64,000 nt of DNA from Nocardia amamiensis (GTDB taxonomy: Bacteria; Actinomycetota; Actinomycetes; Mycobacteriales; Mycobacteriaceae). The DNA lies in contig NZ_JADLQX010000001.1 of NCBI RefSeq assembly GCF_015477605.1, positions 372,001-436,000 on the forward strand, written 5' to 3'. This document shows, piece by piece, positions 44,026-53,539 of the stretch. The notes under the pieces are model-generated. The model saw nothing but the letters and a program-made list of their open reading frames with translations, was not told where the DNA came from and made no database searches. Position 1 is the first letter of the stretch. The number at the start of each line of letters is the position of its first letter. The position numbers were made by a program, and so were the translations under genes.

Positions 44026-45644
44026 TGAGTACGCAGATCTGGGACCCGCACGCCGAATCGCGGCGGATGGACGAGGCACACCGGGACGAACAGCGAGAGA
44101 GTCGCAATCCCGATGTGCTGGTCCGCTATTGGGACAAGTTCATGCGCGAGGTCGGAGAGGAGCACAGCTACCTCTCGCTGGAGTTCACCTATCCGCGCAA
44201 CGCCGCCGGTGGCCTCAAGATGATCTGCCCTCGTGACATGGTCCACTTCGACCATCTGTTCAACAACGAGGACGAAGAAGACGCGACCATCCCGATCACG
44301 GTGAACACCAAGGGTTTCCGCTGGGATGGTTACATCACCAAGGCATCGATCGTGCGCGACGAGCACGGCGTGGAGACGGTCGACATCGAGGCCATCCACT
44401 GCTGGAACCACATCGCGACGATCTGTTGCTGGGCGAGCCCGTTCGCGCCGATCCTGGCGCAGTTCCCGCGCCATCACATCCTGTTCGGCCCCGCCCGCAG
44501 CCTCATCACCACCTACCTCACCACCAATCTGATGCGCTTGCAGGCGCCGGGCTGGGCGCCACCGGGTACCAGCGACGACCCGGACTGGGCGGGCGTGGGC
44601 AACACGCTGTTCCCGATCGCGGTCGTGCCGGTGAACCCGCTGACCGACACCAGCCGATGGAACGCCGCCTCGGCGCGATTCGACATGGCGGACAAGCTGT
44701 TCGGGCCGATTCTGGAAGACTCCGGCGTCAACCTGACCGCGCGGTTCTTCCTGCCCGGCGAGGACGAGCAGCCCGCGCCCGAATGGTTCTATCTCGAACG
44801 GCCGACGGTGGTACTGGAGACGGTCGACAAGTCGGGCGTCACCGGTCCCACGGGCACGCTGATCGACGGAATCATCTCGTGGATCGAGGAATTCACCGAC
44901 GACGGCACCACGCCGGTCCGGTATCCCAATTTCGACTCCACCACCGAGTACGAGGCGGTCTACGGACATCGGGGCAGGCTCGGCACCACCAGGAACTTCC
45001 CCTGGGTGTGGTACTTCGAGGGCGAATACTCCGGTATCGGGCCTTCGGAGGTGGCGCTACACAAGCCGACAGCCACCGATGTGATCATCGGCGGCCGGTC
45101 GCCGGGCTGGGTGAACGCGGGCATCGAGATCGCGATCAAGAGCCTGCTCGGGCTGTTCGGCCTGGACTGGCTGTATCGAGGTCAGCTCAACGACGTGTTC
45201 CTCGCGTGGATGGTCTACCGGGACATGCGACGGGTGGAGCGCGCGGGGCCATATGCCTTCCGCGAGCTGTACATCACGGGCAGCGACAAAGCTTTCACGC
45301 TCGACGGCCTCGTCGCGGGCCTGCAAGGGCTGCATCTGACGCGCGGCTACACGAGCAAGCGCGTCACGGTGGAGGACAACGCGCCATACATCCTCGGCAA
45401 GGACTTCGAACTCGGCGACCAGATCGGCTTCGCGCTCGGCAAGCACATCTTCACCGACTACGTCACCGAGCTGACCTTCCTCGACGACCGCGAGACCTCC
45501 GCGAAATGGCAGATCGTGGTCGGCGACGGTTCCGACGAAGAGGACTCGACGGTCAAGGCGTGGCAGCGCCTCGGCCGCGTCGCCGCGGCGATCAAGGATC
45601 TGGCCACCGACGTCGGCGCCGATCTCGACCTGCTCATCTTCTGA
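44025..45644 (+). CDS. Tail hub protein, Gp37-like (ReqiPepy6 family)
   Basis: A 539-residue protein overlapping Dit by one base. 'VLVRYWDKFMREVGEEHSYL', 'CPRDMVHFDHLF', 'HCWNHIATICCWASPFAPIL' and the C-terminal 'LGDQIGFALGKHIFTDYVTE' match the Siphovirus Gp37-like family first described in Rhodococcus phage ReqiPepy6. These proteins form the tip baseplate hub of tails that infect mycolata. An internal 'LAWMVYRDMRRVERAGPYAF' segment is also usual. Its presence points to a mycolata host or target. Confidence 0.88.
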   Translation: MSTQIWDPHAESRRMDEAHRDEQRESRNPDVLVRYWDKFMREVGEEHSYLSLEFTYPRNAAGGLKMICPRDMVHFDHLFNNEDEEDATIPITVNTKGFRWDGYITKASIVRDEHGVETVDIEAIHCWNHIATICCWASPFAPILAQFPRHHILFGPARSLITTYLTTNLMRLQAPGWAPPGTSDDPDWAGVGNTLFPIAVVPVNPLTDTSRWNAASARFDMADKLFGPILEDSGVNLTARFFLPGEDEQPAPEWFYLERPTVVLETVDKSGVTGPTGTLIDGIISWIEEFTDDGTTPVRYPNFDSTTEYEAVYGHRGRLGTTRNFPWVWYFEGEYSGIGPSEVALHKPTATDVIIGGRSPGWVNAGIEIAIKSLLGLFGLDWLYRGQLNDVFLAWMVYRDMRRVERAGPYAFRELYITGSDKAFTLDGLVAGLQGLHLTRGYTSKRVTVEDNAPYILGKDFELGDQIGFALGKHIFTDYVTELTFLDDRETSAKWQIVVGDGSDEEDSTVKAWQRLGRVAAAIKDLATDVGADLDLLIF

Positions 45645-45664
45645 GCCTTCGAACAGGAGAATCC

Positions 45665-46705
45665 ATGGCGGACATCACTTTTCCCGCCCATATCACCATG
45701 CTCCGGGAGACCGACGTCGACGGTCTGCCCATGCTGAACGCGCAAGTCTCACTCACCGACGACGTGGCTGCACTGCCGCTGCCTCCTGGCCCGGCGGGTG
45801 AACCCGGTCCGCGTGGTCGGCCGCGATCCACGTTCCGCAAGATGGGCGCGATCGCCGACGCGGCCGCCCGCCCCTCCGGCCTCGGCCCCGAGGACCGCGG
45901 CAAGTGGTGGCACCGGCTCGACGACAACGGGATGGACGTGTGGACCGGGGCCGAATGGCGGCATTCGCCGGCCGCCGTCGGGCCGCGAGGCCCGATAGCC
46001 GCGGCGAACTCCATCACGGTGACTTCGACGGTGCACCAGGAGAACCTGACCGTGCCCGCCATCGAATTCACCGGCCAGGGCGCAGAGCAGCAGCTCGAAG
46101 TCACCGTGCCCGCGGGTGAGCCCGGCCCGAAGGGGCCGCCGGGTGCGTCCGGCGCGATCACCGCCTCGCCCGACTACGATTCGACGACCGTGCCCGGCCG
46201 GGGTTCGGTCTTCGCCTACCACCGGGCAGGGCGGAAGTTCCGCGCGGCGCCCACACCGCTCGGCACCGGCCCCTGGTCCTGGTATCAGGAGGATTTCGCC
46301 GCCGAACAGGTGGCGGCTACCAGCCGGATCGAGGCGGGCACGTTCACGATTCCGGCGCAGCCGTTCGACTGGCGGCCGGTCGTGTACGGGCACGGCTATT
46401 CCTATTCGGTCAACAACGGCTCGCAAGGTGCGGAGCTCCTGGTACGGCTGCACCACGCGCAGGGTCCGATCGTCGGGACGGGAGCAGCGGCCTCAGGTGG
46501 CTGGATGTACCTGCCGATCCTCCCGTGCTTTCGAGACGGGAGCACCACGAAGGCGATGTCGCCCACGTCGGATTTCGCGATCGTGCCCGCCGGACAACCC
46601 GCCAACTTGGTGGTCTCGGCGGAGCGCACCGGGAACGGTAGCGGCGACATCGGATTCAGCAACACGCGAGCATCGCTGGTCGTGTTCGCCCGACCCATTG
46701 AATGA
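45665..46705 (+). CDS. Collagen-like tail-tip protein, copy 1
   Basis: A 346-residue protein with a good ribosome-binding site (AACAGGAGAATCC-ATG). After a short N-terminal docking part come Gly-x-y patches ('PPGPAGEPGPRGRP', 'PAGEPGPKGPPGASG'), a Trp-rich segment ('GKWWHRLDDNGMDVWTGAEW') and a C-terminal beta domain beginning 'TFTIPAQPFDWRPVVYGHGY'. It is the first of three tandem paralogues and probably a receptor-contact or cell-wall-binding tip component. Confidence 0.75.
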   Translation: MADITFPAHITMLRETDVDGLPMLNAQVSLTDDVAALPLPPGPAGEPGPRGRPRSTFRKMGAIADAAARPSGLGPEDRGKWWHRLDDNGMDVWTGAEWRHSPAAVGPRGPIAAANSITVTSTVHQENLTVPAIEFTGQGAEQQLEVTVPAGEPGPKGPPGASGAITASPDYDSTTVPGRGSVFAYHRAGRKFRAAPTPLGTGPWSWYQEDFAAEQVAATSRIEAGTFTIPAQPFDWRPVVYGHGYSYSVNNGSQGAELLVRLHHAQGPIVGTGAAASGGWMYLPILPCFRDGSTTKAMSPTSDFAIVPAGQPANLVVSAERTGNGSGDIGFSNTRASLVVFARPIE

Positions 46706-46711
46706 GGTGAC

Positions 46712-47788
46712 ATGTCCACCGTAGGCGATTACTTCGCGTCGACCGCGATCCGCGGAATCGACGAGGGCATCGGAACGCGAGGCGTGGTGCAGGCGATGCA
46801 CGGCACGCCGAGCGACGGCTCCCTCGAACTGATGACCGGAACCCCTGGCCCGCAAGGCGAGCAGGGAGACGCCGCACGGCCGTTTCGCTGGGAAGGCGAC
46901 ATCGCCGACCATACGGCGCTGACGGCGTTGGCCGCCAAACTGACAACAGCGCATGCAGGCAAGGCGTGGCGGGTGGTCGCGACCGACACACTGGTGTACT
47001 GGAACGGACGGGGATTCGACTCGTTCGCGCAGGCGTTCGGTGCGCACGGTCCCGACGGCGAAACCTGCACCGTCAGCATCGGCACGGTCGATACCGGTCC
47101 GGTGGGCTCCGAACTGCAAGTGACGGTCGTGGGCGAACCACCAGACCTGGTGCTCAACCTGACCGTTCCCCGTGGCGTGCAGGGGCGCAAGGGCGATCCT
47201 GGCGGTCCGGGACCGTTGCGGAACGCCCCCGACTACGCCGATGGCATCCACGCCGACGGTGCCGTGCCGGTATGGGACGACACCATCGGGAAGTGGAAGC
47301 CACGCCCGTATCCGGGTTTGCGTGGCCCATGGAGCATCGTGGAGGGCCAGGCTTGGGACGGCGGCGCAGGCTTCGCCGCGTCGCAGCTCAACATCGCGAC
47401 GGCTACCAAGACCGTTGCGCAGCTGAATATTCCGGCACAGGATGTGGCCTGGCGGCCGATCGTCACGGGCGGCGTGGTGGTCGGCACCACCGAGGCGTGG
47501 AATCAGTTCACCACCCGTGTAGACGCGGAAGTGCGCATCGGCACCGCCGACGGCCCCATCGTCGCCCTCGGCGCCGGCATGGTGACAGGCGCTGACTCAT
47601 ACAACCGTTTCCAGCCGTTCTACGCGACCCGCGGACTCACGCCGGACAGCGCAGTCGGCGTGGTCGCGGCCGGTCAGGCGGTGACGCTGTACGTGGTACT
47701 GCGTCGCAATGCGGGCAGTTCCAATTACGACTACTCCATGTCGCGCGCTCGGATCGTGTGCATGGCCCGACCTGTGGGGGCGCTCTGA
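46712..47788 (+). CDS. Collagen-like tail-tip protein, copy 2
   Basis: A 358-residue paralogue of the preceding protein, seven bases downstream with a TGAGGTGAC site. It keeps 'TGTPGPQGEQGDAARPF', a Trp/Tyr segment ('GKAWRVVATDTLVYWNGRGF'), a second Gly patch ('RGVQGRKGDPGGPGP') and the C-terminal 'QLNIPAQDVAWRPIVTGGVV'. The C-terminal domain is the most conserved between copies, the middle less so, suggesting a fixed mount with varied exposed surfaces. Confidence 0.75.
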   Translation: MSTVGDYFASTAIRGIDEGIGTRGVVQAMHGTPSDGSLELMTGTPGPQGEQGDAARPFRWEGDIADHTALTALAAKLTTAHAGKAWRVVATDTLVYWNGRGFDSFAQAFGAHGPDGETCTVSIGTVDTGPVGSELQVTVVGEPPDLVLNLTVPRGVQGRKGDPGGPGPLRNAPDYADGIHADGAVPVWDDTIGKWKPRPYPGLRGPWSIVEGQAWDGGAGFAASQLNIATATKTVAQLNIPAQDVAWRPIVTGGVVVGTTEAWNQFTTRVDAEVRIGTADGPIVALGAGMVTGADSYNRFQPFYATRGLTPDSAVGVVAAGQAVTLYVVLRRNAGSSNYDYSMSRARIVCMARPVGAL

Positions 47789-47790
47789 CA

Positions 47791-48840
47791 ATGGAAAATC
47801 AGACGAATGATGCGCCGGTCGTCTTCGACGACGACGTGATGATCACCATGCGTGGGGTCGCCGACTCCGTCGGGTTGCCGTACACGGTGAATTCGCTCGA
47901 GTTGGTCGATCGCGAAGCGTTGGCCGAGCTGCGCGAAGGGTCGGTAGGGCCGATCGGGCCGGAGGGCGCGGCGGCGTGGCCGTGGCAGTGGCAGGGCGAC
48001 GTCGCCGACGTGGCGGCCCTGACCGGTCTCGGACTGACGACCGCCGACGCACGTAAGGCCTGGCGTGTGGTCTCCGAGAACGCCGTCTACTTCTGGACCG
48101 GCCTCGAATTCATCGCCTTCGACAATGCGTTCGGCAAGGCGGGTCGGCGTGGACCGGCCAACCAGCTCACCGGAGCAGCGAGCGCGGGAGCACCGGGGTC
48201 CGCCGCATCCGCGCAGATCACCGGGATCGCACCGAACCAGCGGCTGGAGATCACCTTTCCGCGCGGTGCGGCGGGTGACATCGGCGACCCAGGCGCCGAA
48301 GGTCGTATCCAGGACGCTGCCGACGTAGCGCTCGATGCGGAGCATTCGCTCGGCGAGGGGTTCGTGCTGCGCTGGGACGCGGCAGCGCAGAAGTTTCGTC
48401 CTGCGCCGAACCCACGCCTCGGCGGCGCATGGGTCATCGGCGAAAAGCAGTTCGCCGACGTCACGAATATCGCCGAAGCGTCGAAAGTCGTCGCGGCCAT
48501 CACCATTCCGGCGCAACCGATGGCATGGCGGCCGATCGTCGAAGGCGCCGTGGTCCAGAGCTCGCCGAGCGGCACACGCTGCGATGCCGAGGTCAGGATC
48601 GGCCATCCCGACACCGGCGACCTCGTCGGCTACGGGTGGGGATACGCCGTCAGCACGCTGGCGTACGTGACCCTGAACTCGGTGTACGAGTATCCGATGC
48701 AGCCCGGCGCGACCGCCGCCGTGGTGCCCGCCAATCAGACCGTCACCCTCTACGTGGTGGTACGGCGAGTGGTCGGCGCGGGAACGTACACGGTTCGCTC
48801 CAACTACTCGCACCTCATCGTGCAGGCGCAGCCCCTCTGA
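47791..48840 (+). CDS. Collagen-like tail-tip protein, copy 3
   Basis: A 349-residue third paralogue, starting three bases after copy 2. 'GSVGPIGPEGAAAWPWQWQG', 'ARKAWRVVSENAVYFWTGLE', 'FPRGAAGDIGDPGAEG' and 'AITIPAQPMAWRPIVEGAVV' line up with copies 1 and 2. Its ribosome-binding site is weak, so it may depend on coupling to copy 2. Together the three could form a heteromeric tip or fibre. Confidence 0.73.
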   Translation: MENQTNDAPVVFDDDVMITMRGVADSVGLPYTVNSLELVDREALAELREGSVGPIGPEGAAAWPWQWQGDVADVAALTGLGLTTADARKAWRVVSENAVYFWTGLEFIAFDNAFGKAGRRGPANQLTGAASAGAPGSAASAQITGIAPNQRLEITFPRGAAGDIGDPGAEGRIQDAADVALDAEHSLGEGFVLRWDAAAQKFRPAPNPRLGGAWVIGEKQFADVTNIAEASKVVAAITIPAQPMAWRPIVEGAVVQSSPSGTRCDAEVRIGHPDTGDLVGYGWGYAVSTLAYVTLNSVYEYPMQPGATAAVVPANQTVTLYVVVRRVVGAGTYTVRSNYSHLIVQAQPL

Positions 48841-48934
48841 GCCAACGCGCTTCTCCGTCACCGGCGTACACGACGTCGGTATCTCCCGATCCGGCATGCC
48901 GCTGGGCTGCCCGATGTTCGAAAGGCACTGATCC

Positions 48935-50221
48935 ATGGCTGATCTGCCCCCTCTGAAATACGGCAAGGTCGTCGGGCGTTTTCTCGCCAACGTCATCGAC
49001 GGACCCGACCTTGGCGACCATCCCGAATTCCTGCCGCTGAACGGCATCGTCACGTTCACGGCCGAAGCGCCGAAAGTACTCGTTTCGCAGGCACTTCCGG
49101 CTCCGGCGACCTATGTGCAGCTGCCGAAGCACTACGAATGCCCGCTCGATGAGTTCGGCTACCTCACCTGGCGTGGCAAGCGTGGCGTTCGGCTGGTGGC
49201 GCCGAGCGCCCACACCAACCCGTCCGCGTGGACTTGGCGGGTGTCCTTCGAGCTGTCCTACGACGGCGAGCGGGTGCCGATGGAGTCCTTCAGTTTCACG
49301 GTGCCCGAATATGTTCCCGGACCGAACCCGGAGGATCCGGATACCGACTCGACCGGTCTGGTCGATCTGACGCTGGCTTCGCCGGTGCCCGGTTCCGCAG
49401 GTGATGCCGTCGTCATGGGACCGCGCGGCGCGGGCATCCAAATCGACGGTCAGGTGGCGACCTATGCGCAGTTGCCCGCTTCGCCCGCCGAGGGCGCGCA
49501 GTACGTGGTGCAGGCCGATGGGTTGCTCTACGTGTACCACGCCGCGGCGGGCGGGTGGTCGCCGAACGGCCAGGGTGTGGTCATTCGCGGACCGGCGGGG
49601 ACCACGCAGTGGTCGGGGATCTCCGGCAAGCCGGCCACGTTCCCGCCGACCATCGGTGACACCGCGACAACCGCTGTCGCGGGCGACGATCCACGCCTGA
49701 CCAATGCGCGCACGCCGACCTCGCACACGCATCCGGCCAACCAGATCTCCGATTCGTCGGCGCTCGGCCGATCGGTGCTGACCGCCGCTGACGCCGCGGC
49801 AGCGCGTACCGCGCTCGCGGCCGTGTCGAGCACCGATCCGCGGTTGTCCGACGCTCGCACCCCGACGGCCGCGGGCCAGGCGTACGACATCGCCTTCAAG
49901 TCGCATAGCGGCTCGCGTGCCGTTGGCGCCGGTAACTCGATGCCGGAGGGCCTGCGGATCGAACGGCCGATCAAGATCACTTCGGTGACCTACCGCGGCG
50001 AGACCGCCGGCACCGGCAACCTCGTGGTGGAACTGCGCAAGAACGGCTCGGCCATCACCGGCACCGCCGCCACCATCGCGGCCGCCAACCATGCGCTCGA
50101 CACCACCGTGACCGGCGACTGGAACTTCGCGGCGGGCGACCGGCTCACGGTGCACGTCACGACGGCGGACAACCCGGCGGGCCGTGGCTTGCAGGCCGCA
50201 CTGAAGGGGGTGACCCTCTGA
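48935..50221 (+). CDS. Tail fibre / receptor-binding protein
   Basis: A 428-residue protein. The N-terminal 130 residues ('KYGKVVGRFLANVIDGPDLG') form a tail-attachment domain seen in actinophage minor tail proteins. The middle has 'ATYAQLPASPAEGAQYVVQA' and 'NARTPTSHTHPANQISDSSA', the His-rich HTHP motif common in tail fibres. The C-terminal 110 residues are a beta-sandwich ('KSHSGSRAVGAGNSMPEGLR'). It probably determines target specificity. Confidence 0.78.
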   Translation: MADLPPLKYGKVVGRFLANVIDGPDLGDHPEFLPLNGIVTFTAEAPKVLVSQALPAPATYVQLPKHYECPLDEFGYLTWRGKRGVRLVAPSAHTNPSAWTWRVSFELSYDGERVPMESFSFTVPEYVPGPNPEDPDTDSTGLVDLTLASPVPGSAGDAVVMGPRGAGIQIDGQVATYAQLPASPAEGAQYVVQADGLLYVYHAAAGGWSPNGQGVVIRGPAGTTQWSGISGKPATFPPTIGDTATTAVAGDDPRLTNARTPTSHTHPANQISDSSALGRSVLTAADAAAARTALAAVSSTDPRLSDARTPTAAGQAYDIAFKSHSGSRAVGAGNSMPEGLRIERPIKITSVTYRGETAGTGNLVVELRKNGSAITGTAATIAAANHALDTTVTGDWNFAAGDRLTVHVTTADNPAGRGLQAALKGVTL

Positions 50222-50478
50222 TGCCGGGCTTGCAGATGGGCGGACCGTTCTTCCAGCCGCCGCAGGAACCGCCGCCGCCCGAAGGCGAGGTCCCGGGTTG
50301 GGCGACCGCGGAGGCGGGATATCCCGGTGCGACGACGCCCGAGGAGGTGCCGACAGAGCCGGAGCCCGCAGGGCCGGAGCAGCCCGCTGAGCCAGAGCCG
50401 TCGGCGGAGCCGGATCAACTCACGGAGCCGGTCGCGGCGGATAGCGCACGACCGGTTGCCGGGGAAGTGAGCGGGTGA
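50221..50478 (+). CDS. Pro/Glu-rich tail-operon protein (85 aa)
   Basis: An 85-residue low-complexity protein starting one base before the fibre stop ends and running into the next gene. It starts 'MPGLQMGGPFFQPPQEPPPP', and the remainder is mainly Pro, Glu and Ala. Such spacers occur among actinophage tail genes and may be fibre linkers. No fold predicted. Confidence 0.55.
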   Translation: MPGLQMGGPFFQPPQEPPPPEGEVPGWATAEAGYPGATTPEEVPTEPEPAGPEQPAEPEPSAEPDQLTEPVAADSARPVAGEVSG

Positions 50479-50909
50479 TGCCGCATGTGATTGTCAACGC
50501 CAACGGGTTCACGCCATCCGCGATGACCAAAAGCGCCGCGTCGAGCATGGGCGGCGCCAATCAGTGGACTGTCGTCGCCGGTTGGACCGCGGACCCGGCC
50601 TACCCGGGCTCCACCGTTTCCGACAACGGGTTGCGCGCGCAGGGCAGTGCCGCCGCGAATGTCTCGGCTGTGCTGCCCTTCTCGGGGGCGGCAATGAGTG
50701 GGAACCATCAAGCGCGATTACTGGTCAACAACGTGGTTGTGGCGACAGGGCCGGTCGCCACCGGTACGGCCGGAACGATGACTGTGAGCGCGAACGTCTC
50801 CGTCTCGGTGGACGATCTGGTGACGGTCGAGACAACGCACGACGTCAATGGTGCCGGTTGGCAGGCCAGCATCACCGCCGGTTCGGGCACCTACGTGCGG
50901 ATCAGCTGA
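50478..50909 (+). CDS. Small beta-rich tail accessory protein (143 aa)
   Basis: Begins at an ATG overlapping the upstream stop. The protein is Ala/Val/Thr-rich with alternating strands ('GTAGTMTVSANVSVSVDDLV') and an N-terminal 'HVIVNANGFTPSAMTKSAAS'. It looks like a small jelly-roll or decoration protein of the tip. It resembles the next gene product in size and architecture, so the two may be distant paralogues. Confidence 0.6.
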   Translation: MPHVIVNANGFTPSAMTKSAASSMGGANQWTVVAGWTADPAYPGSTVSDNGLRAQGSAAANVSAVLPFSGAAMSGNHQARLLVNNVVVATGPVATGTAGTMTVSANVSVSVDDLVTVETTHDVNGAGWQASITAGSGTYVRIS

Positions 50910-50980
50910 CCTGCACACCGCGCGTGTCCAAACGGCCGGGGCAACGGCCTGGCCGCACCGTTTCGGGAAGGGAGAGTGCG

Positions 50981-51421
50981 ATGCCGTTTCTCATATTCGG
51001 CGCCCCGCCTGTGGTCGTAAGCCCCATGGGTATGAACAAGAGCGGCGTCCAGTCCATTGCCGGCAACACCACGAATCAGAAGATCACCGGGTGGACGCCG
51101 CGTACCGGCTACACCCAGACGGTCGTCACCGGCAGCGAACTGATCGCCGACGGCCCCGGCCCTGTGGTCGTGCACGGCCGGATCGAACTGACCCAGAGCT
51201 GGGCGACCAGCAGCCAGTTGAGCGTCATGGTCATGAAGAACGATGCCCAGGCCGCCTCGGCCGTGTTCGTCACGCAGACGTCGTCGCTGACGCTTCCCGG
51301 CACACCACTGACGCTCGTTGCCGGTGACCGGGTCTGGGTCCGTATGACCAATAGCGACCTTTTCGCGAATGCCACCGTGCAGACCGGTGCAGGAACCCAT
51401 CTGTCCTTCGATCCCACATGA
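50981..51421 (+). CDS. Small beta-rich tail accessory protein (146 aa)
   Basis: The ATG follows GGAAGGGAGAG. N-terminus 'MPFLIFGAPPVVVSPMGMNK', then 'VVVHGRIELTQSWATSSQLS' and a C-terminal strand-rich end. No known family recognised; position before the amidase suggests a tip or fibre decoration like the previous protein. Confidence 0.62.
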   Translation: MPFLIFGAPPVVVSPMGMNKSGVQSIAGNTTNQKITGWTPRTGYTQTVVTGSELIADGPGPVVVHGRIELTQSWATSSQLSVMVMKNDAQAASAVFVTQTSSLTLPGTPLTLVAGDRVWVRMTNSDLFANATVQTGAGTHLSFDPT

Positions 51422-51484
51422 ACACAATGCCGCGTGGCTCACGAGCCCATGGTGCTCGGCCGTGCGGCGAAAGGCAGGACAACC

Positions 51485-52258
51485 ATGACATGGACCGGAG
51501 ATCCGGTCTGGCTCGCAGACGTGCTTCGTGACGAGGGTCTGCGAGTCGTGGAGTTTCCCGGATGGCGCGAACGCGGCCACGGCGACTTCGGCGAGATCTG
51601 GGGCATCGTCGCCCACCACACCGGCGGTTCACATACCCCGGCTTCCGAAATCGCCTACGGATTCGCCCATTTGGAGGGGCCGCTGTCGCAACTGCACCTG
51701 GCGAAGGACGGGACCGTGACGGTCGTCGCCGCGGGCGTGTCCTGGCATGCGGGGCGCGGGCGATGGCCGGGCCTGCCGGAGGACAACGCGAACTATCACA
51801 CGATCGGCATAGAAGCCGCGAACAACGGCACCGAGGGGTGGTCGCGCGAGCAGTACGACGCGTACGTCGGCTGCTGCGCCGCGATCCTGCGCAAACTCGG
51901 CCACGGTGCCGATCGGGTGATCGGACACAAGGAATGGGCCGGGCCCAAACAAGGCAAGTGGGATCCCGGCGCCATGGATATGGACATGTTCCGCGCTGAT
52001 GTCGCGGAACGATTGAAAGGCGGTGTGCTGATGGCACTTTCCGACATGGAGCAGCGTGAGCTGCTGGACATGCTGCGTCGCGTGCACTACGAGCTGACCT
52101 ACGATTTCCCATCGCGGGTCGCCGACTCGGAATACCGCGACACGTTGGCCGGGTATGTGCTGAACTCCGATGCCTCGGACTACCGTACCGAACAGCGTTT
52201 GAAGGCGCTCGAGCTCAAGCTCGACCAGCTGCTCGCGGCTCGAGACAGTGCACAGTGA
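51485..52258 (+). CDS. N-acetylmuramoyl-L-alanine amidase (endolysin)
   Basis: A 257-residue Amidase_2 enzyme that cuts the bond between muramic acid and the stem peptide. Zinc-site residues are visible: His44 in 'IVAHHTGGSH', His148 in 'VIGHKEW', and the 'GKWDPGAMDM' motif near 157-166. The C-terminal 80 residues ('EQRELLDMLRRVHYELTYDF') form a helical wall-binding or oligomerisation part. No signal peptide, so holin is needed for export. The ATG at 51485 with AAGGCAGGA is preferred over an upstream GTG. With LysB and the holins it forms the release cassette. Confidence 0.9.
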   Translation: MTWTGDPVWLADVLRDEGLRVVEFPGWRERGHGDFGEIWGIVAHHTGGSHTPASEIAYGFAHLEGPLSQLHLAKDGTVTVVAAGVSWHAGRGRWPGLPEDNANYHTIGIEAANNGTEGWSREQYDAYVGCCAAILRKLGHGADRVIGHKEWAGPKQGKWDPGAMDMDMFRADVAERLKGGVLMALSDMEQRELLDMLRRVHYELTYDFPSRVADSEYRDTLAGYVLNSDASDYRTEQRLKALELKLDQLLAARDSAQ

Positions 52259-52470
52259 TGCGGATCAGCAGCCTTCCCGAACCCGCCCTCGTCCGCTCGG
52301 TGCTGGTCACCGTAACAGGCGTCATCGCCTTCGTGCTCGGCCGTGAAGTCGACACGGCGTGGATCGAATCCGTGCTCGCCATCTACGGCCTGCTCACCCC
52401 GGTGATAGCCGGTCTGCTCATCCGACCTGCGGTCACGCCGATCGCCGATCGGACAGCGAGCGACGAATGA
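52258..52470 (+). CDS. Holin-like membrane protein 1
   Basis: A 70-residue protein with two membrane helices ('VLVTVTGVIAFVLG' and 'SVLAIYGLLTPVIAGLLI') and charged ends, overlapping the amidase stop by one base. Size, topology and position are those of actinophage holins, which open the inner membrane for endolysin. Confidence 0.75.
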   Translation: MRISSLPEPALVRSVLVTVTGVIAFVLGREVDTAWIESVLAIYGLLTPVIAGLLIRPAVTPIADRTASDE

Positions 52471-52766
52471 CGGCTTCGTGGCTCAGCCCTGAGCTCGTGC
52501 AAGCCGCCGGGATGGCACTTGCCTCTGTCATCGGCACGGTCACCGCATGGCAGGCGCGCGAGGTCGCCAAACTGCGCGCGCGGGTCGAAACACTGGAAAA
52601 TCAAGCGCTGGACGACAAACGGCGCTTCCGCGACGCGATTCGCTTGATTCGGGCACTCCGGCAGCACATCGACGAACTGCGCGGCTTCCTGCGCATCCAT
52701 GTGCCTGGCCAGGAACCTCCGGAGGCGCGGTACAAGGTACCTGAATCCTTGCAGGAAGAAATCTGA
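52467..52766 (+). CDS. Holin-like membrane protein 2 with coiled coil
   Basis: A 99-residue protein overlapping the first holin by four bases. One N-terminal helix ('QAAGMALASVIGTVTAW') is followed by a heptad-rich helix ('KLRARVETLENQALDDKRRF'). Similar second membrane proteins follow holins in many actinophages and may be an antiholin or spanin-like partner. Confidence 0.65.
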   Translation: MTASWLSPELVQAAGMALASVIGTVTAWQAREVAKLRARVETLENQALDDKRRFRDAIRLIRALRQHIDELRGFLRIHVPGQEPPEARYKVPESLQEEI

Positions 52767-53200
52767 CAAGGTCCTTTCGCCCCGCGCGGCAATAGCCGTC
52801 ATTAGATCCGATTGCAGGCAGAGCTGTCCTGTGTTCCGTATTCGATCGTGGCGCAATTCGATCGGTGGCGCAACGGCATCGTATCCGTTCGGCTCGCCGC
52901 ACCAACGCGGCCGGTCACGGCGCCAACGGCAGCGCGGTTCTCGATCGCATGCCGAATGCGGTGATTCCCAGGCAGTTTATCGATCGGCTGCCCAAGAGGT
53001 TCATCCCCGCGTCGCCGCAGTCCTGCCCGCGCCTTTGGGGTGTCTGCGCGTCAATGCGGCAGTCGCCCTTGCCCGCGTTGGTCGACTCGCGGTCGCAGGC
53101 CGTATTCGAATGCGGAATGGGCGATTTCATCTAGAACGCGGCCGCTGCGGAAAAGGCGGTAGCCGACGCGAATGCTATCGATTTCTATGAGGTGTCATTG
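52767..53200. other. Gene-free stretch after the lysis cassette
   Basis: About 430 bases with only short, poorly started frames. I see no terminator of convincing strength and no recognisable product. Confidence 0.5.
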
Positions 53201-53539
53201 TGGTGCGTCCGATTGTGGAACAGAACCTTTCGTGGGTCGGTGACCGCGCAATCTGGTTCAGGAGTGTCTCTCTCGCCGCGATGGCGGGTCCGACACCGCT
53301 GAGAATCCGAGGACCTTCGATTACCACGGGATGACACCGGCCAGCGCCGCGCGGAAGCTGGAGCGAATCGATGCCGCAAGAAACCTGACGCTGACGGCCG
53401 ACACCGTCGGTACCGCCGCTCCAGTCCGCGCCAGCTCGATCGCCTTTAGCAGTCAGTCGATTCCGGTCGTCAGACCGGTGGGGAAGCCGTCCGATCCGAC
53501 CGGGGTCGGTGAGCCTGGCGGCCGGTACCGCACCGGCCG
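53201..53539 (+). pseudogene. Frameshifted N-terminal segment of the second toxin gene
   Basis: From GTG 53201, after GAGGTG, the frame reads 'LSWVGDRAIWF', like 'LSWVRDNAGWF' of the EndoU toxin. The similarity then continues in another frame: 'FDYHGMTPASAARKLERI' (53316-53369) matching 'NFHGMTPESAARMVGRI'. It must shift back before 53540 to enter the long toxin frame. Two compensating indels therefore separate the docking-type N-terminus from the body. Either the gene is damaged, or the sequence has two errors, or the body is expressed alone. Confidence 0.65.

Noticed and set aside
44426..45664. Long upstream extension of the first collagen-like protein
   Set aside because: It overlaps the Gp37-like gene off-frame. 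A strong ribosome-binding site and ATG at 45665 mark the true start.
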